Made by a program: the position numbers and the translations under genes | Notes under the pieces: generated by a model | Seen by the model: the letters and a program-made list of their open reading frames with translations, nothing else | What the model was told of the DNA's origin: nothing | The model's database searches: none | Part shown: in pieces, positions 58,310 through 64,000 of the stretch | Position numbering within the stretch: the stretch's first letter is position 1 | Layout of the letters: every line of letters begins with the position of its first letter | DNA from: Jannaschia sp. M317 | GTDB taxonomy: Bacteria > Pseudomonadota > Alphaproteobacteria > Rhodobacterales > Rhodobacteraceae | Length of the DNA: 64,000 bases | Direction: 5' to 3' | Assembly: GCF_025141175.1 (NCBI RefSeq) | Contig: NZ_CP081155.1 | Span: 1,393,001-1,457,000, forward strand

Positions 58310-59566
58310 CTACAGGCTGTTCGCGATTGCGTTGGCCAACATCTGAACCGCATCCGCAGAGGACATGTCAGAGTTGAAGTGTGCGGTCACGGTATCGGTG
58401 ATCGCACCAGCCTGCGCGCCGCGAAGCGCCATGCCGTGGGCGTAAGACGGCAGAAGAGACCCATTTTCGTTGCTTGCGGCCATGTCATCGGAGGACAAGA
58501 CAGCACAGCTGTCAAAGTTATCCAGGGCGACGTCCGTGCGTACCGGGATAGACCCCTTGTTCAGGTTGAAAACCTCCTGGAAGCTTTCGCCAACAACCAG
58601 TTCAGCCAACAGGGCCTGACCCGCCTGCTTGTTGTCGCCGTCAACTGCGAACATCGCGAAGCTGTCGACGTTGTAGAGGAAGCCTTCGCCGGGGGTGGAC
58701 AGGCAAAGGAAGTCTTCGCCCGGGACCTTACCTGCCGCCATGAATTCGCCCTTGGCCCAGTCACCCATGATCTGGAACGCCGCTTCGCCGTTCATGACCA
58801 TTGCGGTTGCCAGGTTCCAGTCGCGACCCGAGAAGTTCCCGTCAACGTAGCCGCGCATTTTGCGCATTTGGTCAAAGACCGCGACCATGCCGTCGGACTT
58901 GACTGCGTCCATGTCCAGATCGACAAACGCCTTGCGGAAACCGTCAGCGCCCAGGATGCCCAGAGCAACGGCTTCGAACACGGTCGCGTCCTGCCAGGCC
59001 TGACCACCGTGGGCCAACGGGATGATGCCCGCCGCTTGCAACGTGTCAGCAGCAGCGTTGAATTCGTCCCAGGTTGTCGGCATTTCGATACCGTTTGCAG
59101 CCAGTACCTCGGCGTTCGCCCAGATCCAGTCAACGCGGTGCACGTTCACAGGGGCCGCACACCACGTGCCTTCGCACTGCATGTGGCCGGCGATTGCAGC
59201 CGGCAGAACCTCGGACCAGTTGTTGGCTTCGGCAACAGCCGAGATGTCGGCAAGAACGCCTTCCTCATACCATTCCTGGATTGCGGGGCCTTTGATCTGA
59301 GCGGCTGTCGGGGCATTGCCCGCCAGAACGCGTGCCCGCAGCGCCGTACCCGCAGCGTCACCGCCGCCGCCAGCGACCGGCATGTCCGTCCAAGTGCCAC
59401 CGTTTGCAGCGAACTCTTCTTGCAGAACGGCGACAGATTTCGCTTCGCCGCCGGATGTCCAGTAGTGCAGAACTTCTGCCTCTGGCGATGCATGGCCGTC
59501 TGCAAATGCAGCGGTGGATGCAACGATCGCCATGCCGGAAACTGCACCAAGAAGTTTAAGCGTCAT
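58310..59566 (-). CDS. Sugar ABC importer substrate-binding protein (GtsA type)
   Basis: The 418-aa protein has a Sec signal peptide (MTLKLLGAVSGMAIVASTAA, cleavage near AFADG). GtsA-like blocks follow: VLHYWTSGGEAKSVAVLQEE, GGTWTDMPVAGGGGDAAGTA, NAPTAAQIKGPAIQEW and MVMNGEAAFQIMGDWAKGEF. In Pseudomonas GtsA binds glucose or mannose. ATG 59566 has GGAGG about 10 nt before it; the frame to 59617 is not used. It is the first gene of the importer-glk operon. Confidence 0.94.
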   Translation of the reverse strand: MTLKLLGAVSGMAIVASTAAFADGHASPEAEVLHYWTSGGEAKSVAVLQEEFAANGGTWTDMPVAGGGGDAAGTALRARVLAGNAPTAAQIKGPAIQEWYEEGVLADISAVAEANNWSEVLPAAIAGHMQCEGTWCAAPVNVHRVDWIWANAEVLAANGIEMPTTWDEFNAAADTLQAAGIIPLAHGGQAWQDATVFEAVALGILGADGFRKAFVDLDMDAVKSDGMVAVFDQMRKMRGYVDGNFSGRDWNLATAMVMNGEAAFQIMGDWAKGEFMAAGKVPGEDFLCLSTPGEGFLYNVDSFAMFAVDGDNKQAGQALLAELVVGESFQEVFNLNKGSIPVRTDVALDNFDSCAVLSSDDMAASNENGSLLPSYAHGMALRGAQAGAITDTVTAHFNSDMSSADAVQMLANAIANSL

Positions 59567-59698
59567 TTTTTGATTTCCTCCCAGAAATACGTTCGCCCCG
59601 ACGTGGGGTGGTGGCATAGATACGCCTCACCTCTGCCTAGCTTTGCAATTAGTGCAGGGCGGGTATTCCGGGCCAAATCGCGAATAATGGCCGAGTTC

Positions 59699-59743
59699 GT
59701 TACACGATGTTACGTTGCTCTCGATTTTGTTGCACGCTGTTAC
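59699..59743. promoter_or_regulatory. Two GTTAC-N5-GTTAC units between the sugar operon and the two-component genes
   Basis: GTTACACGATGTTAC (59699-59713) and GTTGCACGCTGTTAC (59729-59743) are direct repeats starting 30 bp apart, three helix turns. Each contains two 5-bp half-sites 10 bp apart, the arrangement bound by OmpR/PhoB-type regulators. They lie between the divergent binding-protein gene and the response regulator gene. Confidence 0.7.
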
Positions 59744-59801
59744 ATAGATGCTGACGCATTGGGCGGATGCGCCCGCATGTTGCAGCAAGGAGAGGCAGCC
59801 C

Positions 59802-60539
59802 ATGACGATCCCGCGCATCCTTGTCGTCGATGATGATTATGACATGCGTCAGATGATGACGCAGTTCTTGCGCCAGAACGGATCGATTGCTTTGCCTGCC
59901 TCAAACGAGCGCGAAGTGCGGTCTCATCTGGATGGCGGACGTGTGGACCTGATCCTCTTGGACGTGATGCTCGGCGACGAAAGCGGGCTCGAAATTTGTG
60001 GTCGTTTGCGCCATGAACAAAGCGTTCCCGTGATCATGGTGTCCGCGCTTTCGGCCGATCATCAACGCATGGCCGGCTATGCCGTCGGTGCCGATGACTA
60101 TATCGCCAAGCCGTTCAATCCCGAACTGCTGCTGGCCCGGGTCAAGGCGGTGCTGTCGCGTGCGCGGCGATCATCATCCTTGGTGCATCGGCGAAATACC
60201 AGGACCTTTACCTTCGAGGGGTGGACCTATCACGCCAAAACCGAAGAAGTGCTGTCCCCCGAGAACGTCCAAGTTGCCTTGTCGCGCCGCGAAATCGCGC
60301 TGTTGCAGGTGTTGTTGGCCAACCCGCATATCCCGTTGACCCGCGCCGAAATCGCGACCGCTCTGGATGTTACCGGCACCTCGTCCCAATCGACCGAGGC
60401 GATGGGGCGGTCCATCGACGTCCTTGTCGGGCGCCTGCGCAACAAGATTGAAACAAACCCCAAGGCCCCAAGAATCCTAAGGACGGAACGCGGTGTCGGT
60501 TACGTCTTTTCCGTCGACGTCGTGGCCCGGGACGGTTGA
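59802..60539 (+). CDS. OmpR-family response regulator
   Basis: The 245-aa protein has a receiver with acidic pocket VVDDDYDMR near residue 8, phosphoacceptor Asp54 in LILLDVML, and KPFNPEL near residue 105. A C-terminal winged helix follows (about 150-240, SIDVLVGRLRNKIETNPKAP, RGVGYVF). ATG 59802 has AAGGAG upstream. Position next to a GtsA-type operon parallels GltR of pseudomonads, which controls glucose uptake; by inference it acts on the GTTAC repeats at 59699-59743. Confidence 0.94.
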   Translation: MTIPRILVVDDDYDMRQMMTQFLRQNGSIALPASNEREVRSHLDGGRVDLILLDVMLGDESGLEICGRLRHEQSVPVIMVSALSADHQRMAGYAVGADDYIAKPFNPELLLARVKAVLSRARRSSSLVHRRNTRTFTFEGWTYHAKTEEVLSPENVQVALSRREIALLQVLLANPHIPLTRAEIATALDVTGTSSQSTEAMGRSIDVLVGRLRNKIETNPKAPRILRTERGVGYVFSVDVVARDG

Positions 60540-60547
60540 TCGGTGCC

Positions 60548-61987
60548 ATGACAAGCCTGCGCTTCATCGGCCTGATTTCAGTCAGCGCGGCATTCCTGGC
60601 GGGTGCGTTTTCGGTCTGGCTGTGGACCCAGTCGACCGCCAGTTGGCGCGACCATCAAAGCGCCGCCTATGTTGCCGGTGTGACGCTTTATGATGCCTTG
60701 CAGAACGGCACTGCACCGCCAACCGGGGTCACACTTCGGGCCCTGTCGCCCGAGGATCAAGCCTTGGCCGCGACGGGTCAGTTTCGCCAGATTACGGGGG
60801 GCACATCCGCGTCGCGCCTGACGATCATCCCGATTTCCGCCGACATCACGCCGCAGCGGATCGGAGCGCCCCTGACGCTTGCCATTCTGTCCCCTGACAT
60901 CACCTACAACATCGCCGATCTTCCCAACCGCGAAGGTCAGACTGCGGCGGAAACGACCGGGGCCGTCACGCGCAAGTTCGCGTCCTTTTGCAGCGACCCG
61001 GTTGTTGTCGCGAAAATGGGCGACGCTCCCTGGCTGAGCATCGAAGGGGCGCAGGTTTGGGGGTGCGCCGCAAGCCCCCCAGACCGACGGCTCTTGGCGG
61101 CCATTCTGGCGGTCTTGGCGATGGGTACGATGATCACCCTGGCGTTGAACCTGTCGTCAGACTTCACGGCCTTCGCGCATCAACTGCGCAATCGCCGCCG
61201 CGTCGGTGGCCCGACAAGGTACGATGCGACGGGCCCGCAGGAGCTGCGCGATATCGTGACAGCCGTAAACAGCTATCTGGAGGTCGAGCGGGATCAATTG
61301 GCCAGTCGCGCCGCGGTTCTGTCCGGTGTCAGCCACGACCTCGGCACGCCTGCGACCCGCTTGCGTCTGCGCGCCGCGCTGATCCCTGACAAGGAGCTGC
61401 GGCAGAAATTCGAAAACGACATCGACACGATGACAGGCATCATCGAAAGCGTGCTGACCTACACCAACGCCGAAATGAATTCAGAGGCCCCGCGCAAGCT
61501 GTCACTGACCTCTCTCGTGGATGCCGTTGTGGCAGACTACCAGGACGTCGGGCAGCCTGTCATGTTGCAACAAGCCAAAGAGGTGATTGTCCAAGGCGGA
61601 AGGTCCATCTTCATGTCGCGCCAAGGACAGGGCGTGGTGCCGTCTGAACACGACATCATCGTTTTTGCCCGTCCCGTGGCATTGCAACGCGCAATCACCA
61701 ACCTGATCGAGAACGCCCTGAAATACGGACGCCGCGCGCATGTATCGATTGCGGCGAACGCCCGAACAGCCACCGTGGTGATCGAAGACGAGGGCACCCA
61801 GACATCCGCCCAGGACATCGAAGCCCTGATGGCTCCGTTCCAGCGCGGCGAAGACACTGCCACCATCGACGGGCACGGCTTGGGCCTGACGATTGTCGCA
61901 ACGATCGCCAAACTGCACGGCGGTTCGTTGGCCTTTGAAGACGTTTCCGGTGGCGTGGCTGCAAAGCTGGAGATTCAGCGCAATTGA
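60548..61987 (+). CDS. Sensor histidine kinase
   Basis: The 479-aa protein has an N-terminal helix (FIGLISVSAAFLAGAFSVWL), a periplasmic domain of about 150 residues with two cysteines (FCSDP and VWGCAA), and a second helix near 180-200 (LLAAILAVLAMGTMITLAL). HAMP-like and dimerisation regions follow, with phosphoacceptor His263 in SGVSHDLGTPATRL. The ATPase domain shows NLIENALKYG, VIEDEGTQTS and GHGLGLTIV. It starts 8 nt after the response regulator stop. The cysteine pair could form a disulfide. Ligand unknown; a sugar or the binding protein is plausible from context. Confidence 0.94.
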   Translation: MTSLRFIGLISVSAAFLAGAFSVWLWTQSTASWRDHQSAAYVAGVTLYDALQNGTAPPTGVTLRALSPEDQALAATGQFRQITGGTSASRLTIIPISADITPQRIGAPLTLAILSPDITYNIADLPNREGQTAAETTGAVTRKFASFCSDPVVVAKMGDAPWLSIEGAQVWGCAASPPDRRLLAAILAVLAMGTMITLALNLSSDFTAFAHQLRNRRRVGGPTRYDATGPQELRDIVTAVNSYLEVERDQLASRAAVLSGVSHDLGTPATRLRLRAALIPDKELRQKFENDIDTMTGIIESVLTYTNAEMNSEAPRKLSLTSLVDAVVADYQDVGQPVMLQQAKEVIVQGGRSIFMSRQGQGVVPSEHDIIVFARPVALQRAITNLIENALKYGRRAHVSIAANARTATVVIEDEGTQTSAQDIEALMAPFQRGEDTATIDGHGLGLTIVATIAKLHGGSLAFEDVSGGVAAKLEIQRN

Positions 61988-62219
61988 ACCTGTGAGAAGA
62001 CGCAAGCCTCTGCTCAAGACCATACTGGCCGAACCGATAGGCCGCATCGACAGAAGACAGGATGACGCGCTGCGATGGCCGGCCAGACGACGTCATCTAT
62101 CGATGCCACGCGCTGCATGACCGTGATGTTCCACGGAACCGGCAACGCTTCTCCGCGTTTGTGTCCGCTAACGAGAAGTGCCACATCTTCTTGAAGGCGT
62201 TTGTCTCTGGAGTGCCTCG

Positions 62220-62882
62220 ATGGCCAGAAAATCTCGTACCTTCGTCGTGATCGGATTGGGCACCTTCGGCGGCACACTTGCCCGCGATTTGCAGCGGTTT
62301 GGCAATCACGTGATTGGCGTCGACCTAGATGAGCGTCATGTCGCCCCCTACGCTGACGACCTCGGACAAGCTCTTATTCTTGATGCCCGCGACGACGCAG
62401 CTTTGCGCGCGGCGGGCATTGACGCGGTTGATGTCGGGATTGTCGCGATCGGCACCGACATCGAAGCCAGCGTTCTTGCGACGATCAACCTAAAGACCAT
62501 TGGCGTCGAGACCATCTGGGCCAAGGCCACATCCAAGAACCATCACCGCATCCTGTCCAAGCTTGGTGTGGATCGTGTTGTCCATCCAGAACGCGAGATA
62601 GGACAGCACGTGGCCCAGGTTTTGAACAATCCATTGGTTCGCGACTACGTCAGCCTTGGCAACGGACAGCATGTGGTCAATTTCCGCGTCCCATCAAGCC
62701 TGCAGGGAAAAACGCTTGCCGGTCTGTCATACGAACGAGATCATAATCTACGGTGTATTGGCGTTCTCAGGGGCACCGACTACGTGGGCCACGACGGCAA
62801 AAGCTGTGAGTTGGAGGAAGACGACCTGCTCTTGCTGCTGGGAAGCCGCCAGGACCTTCGCGATTTCGCAAGCTTGCTTTAG
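62220..62882 (+). CDS. Potassium uptake regulatory subunit (KtrA/TrkA type)
   Basis: The 220-aa protein has an RCK N domain with NAD-binding motif VVIGLGTFGGTLARDL at residue 8 and an acidic end of strand 2 (GVDLDE). A C-terminal RCK-C (TrkA-C) domain follows from about residue 140. One RCK pair is the size of KtrA, not the double-domain TrkA. KtrA rings gate the membrane channel KtrB in response to nucleotide. The gene is 9 nt from the downstream ktrB-like gene. ATG 62220 has GGAG about 9 nt upstream. Confidence 0.93.
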   Translation: MARKSRTFVVIGLGTFGGTLARDLQRFGNHVIGVDLDERHVAPYADDLGQALILDARDDAALRAAGIDAVDVGIVAIGTDIEASVLATINLKTIGVETIWAKATSKNHHRILSKLGVDRVVHPEREIGQHVAQVLNNPLVRDYVSLGNGQHVVNFRVPSSLQGKTLAGLSYERDHNLRCIGVLRGTDYVGHDGKSCELEEDDLLLLLGSRQDLRDFASLL

Positions 62883-62891
62883 TCGACAGCC

Positions 62892-64000
62892 ATGGCGCGA
62901 TTTCGGTTTTCAATGACAAGCAAGCGGTTCAGTCCGCCTGCCGTTCTCGCTGCAATTTACGCGATCTTCATTTTTCTTGGCGCGGTCGCGCTACGCCTGC
63001 CGTGGAGCAACTCTGGCAACGTGACGTTCAGCGACGCTTTTTTCACCGCGGCATCTGCCGTTACGGTCACGGGGCTCGTCGTCGTCGATACAGGTTCGGA
63101 TTTCACGCTGATCGGTCAGGTGATCATCGCATTTCTTGTCCAGATCGGCGGATTGGGTCTCATGACCTTTGCGGCGTTGCTTCTGACGATGCTGGGTCTG
63201 ACCATTGGCATGCCTCAGCGTCTTGTGTTGCGAGACGAGCTTGGCCAGACCAGTGTCAGCGAATTGATGGCGCTCGTCAGAATTGTCGTGATCGTCGCGC
63301 TCGCCGCAGAAGCCGTCGCGACTGTCATTCTAATGACCGTCTTCGTTCCCGAATTCGGGTGGGCCCAGGGATTCTGGCAGGCATTGTTCCATGCAATTTC
63401 GGCTTTTAACAACGCTGGCTTCTCGCTCTTTGCTGACAGCCTTATGGGGTACGTCGCAAATCCGACTGTCAACATCACGATTACGGTCCTGTTCATACTC
63501 AGTGGCCTGGGATTCGTTGTATTGGCGGACATGAACCGGCAACGGCGATGGTCAAAGCTGAACCTGCATAGCAAGTTGATGTTGACCGGAACGCTGTTTC
63601 TTATCCTGTTTTCATGGTTGATGTTTGCCATTCTGGAATGGAGCAATCCCGCAACTCTTGCAGGTCTCGAAAGCGACGGCGCAAGGCTGCTTGCAAGTTG
63701 GTTCCAGGCGGTGACCCCGCGCACTGCGGGCTTCAATACGCTCGACTATGCCGTCATGGAAGACAGCACGACCGTCATGACGCTTGCTCTCATGCTGATC
63801 GGAGGGGGACCTTCCTCTACTGCGGGCGGGATCAAGGTTACGACCCTGATTGTTCTGGCACTCGCGACGCTTGCCTTTTTCCGCAAGCAAGAGCGCCTTC
63901 ACATTTTCGGTCGAAGTCTTGGAATTTCGGAAATCATGAAGGTGCTGTCCCTTACGTCGATTTCGATCTTTCTCGTTTTCGTCGGTCTGTTTTTGATCTC
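62892..64000 (+). CDS. Potassium uptake membrane subunit (KtrB/TrkH type), N-terminal part
   Basis: The frame opens at ATG 62892 and remains open to the right edge, giving about 369 residues. It has the first pore-loop segment AASAVTVTGLVVVDTG, a second with AISAFNNAGFSLF, a third with QAVTPRTAGFNT and the start of the fourth with GGGPSSTAGGIK. Such selectivity-filter repeats identify the KtrB/TrkH cation channel superfamily. Many hydrophobic helices lie between. It is 9 nt after the KtrA-type gene, so they form one operon. The C-terminus lies outside the window. Confidence 0.95.
   Translation, partial: MARFRFSMTSKRFSPPAVLAAIYAIFIFLGAVALRLPWSNSGNVTFSDAFFTAASAVTVTGLVVVDTGSDFTLIGQVIIAFLVQIGGLGLMTFAALLLTMLGLTIGMPQRLVLRDELGQTSVSELMALVRIVVIVALAAEAVATVILMTVFVPEFGWAQGFWQALFHAISAFNNAGFSLFADSLMGYVANPTVNITITVLFILSGLGFVVLADMNRQRRWSKLNLHSKLMLTGTLFLILFSWLMFAILEWSNPATLAGLESDGARLLASWFQAVTPRTAGFNTLDYAVMEDSTTVMTLALMLIGGGPSSTAGGIKVTTLIVLALATLAFFRKQERLHIFGRSLGISEIMKVLSLTSISIFLVFVGLFLI

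Overview
The window is high-GC alphaproteobacterial chromosome. Gene content (glycine cleavage P-protein, LepA, several stacked ABC importers, AmiC/AmiR, GtsA-type sugar uptake) and codon use suggest a member of the Rhodobacteraceae; this is an inference from sequence character, not a database match.

Layout. Positions 1-6147 are ordinary chromosome: the end of gcvP, a DUF2254 membrane protein, tRNA-Ala(CGC), lepA, an orphan Phd/YefM-type antitoxin and the initiator tRNA-fMet. Positions 6138-36894 are a 30.7 kb integrative mobilizable element in the 3' end of tRNA-fMet, bounded by a perfect 23-bp direct repeat. A large serine recombinase at the left end runs antisense into the tRNA. The element carries a VirD4/TraG coupling protein with two membrane proteins, a protein with three ribbon-helix-helix units, a relaxase with MobC, and an ArdC antirestriction gene. 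I see no mating-pair-formation genes, so it probably borrows another element's secretion channel. Its cargo is a complete type I restriction-modification system (hsdM, hsdS, hsdR plus a YgjP-type metalloprotease), a tightly coupled four-gene operon that looks like an antiviral system I cannot name (Fe-S nuclease/SF1 helicase, double-HKD phospholipase-D-like protein, unknown protein, DUF2971 protein), and a Fic protein. GC content is visibly lower in the hsd genes than in the host flanks.

Positions 36895-64000 are catabolic chromosome in modules: (a) a GNAT protein and FCD-type GntR regulator divergent from a polyamine-type ABC importer and an Asp/Glu/hydantoin-type racemase; (b) a decayed tyrosine integrase; (c) an amide-uptake operon, amiC-amiR-two permeases-binding protein-acetamidase/formamidase-double ATPase, preceded by a leader RNA with two small hairpins and a terminator, as expected for ANTAR antitermination; (d) a truncated EptA-like gene; (e) a GtsA-type sugar importer with glucokinase, divergent from an OmpR-type two-component system with paired GTTAC direct repeats between them; (f) KtrA/KtrB-type potassium uptake genes running off the right end.

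The parts most worth a second look are the four-gene operon at 22113-30276, the recombinase whose C-terminal tail changes on integration, the triple-RHH protein next to a repeat-rich noncoding region, the palindromic leader of ardC, and the AmiC/AmiR leader RNA.
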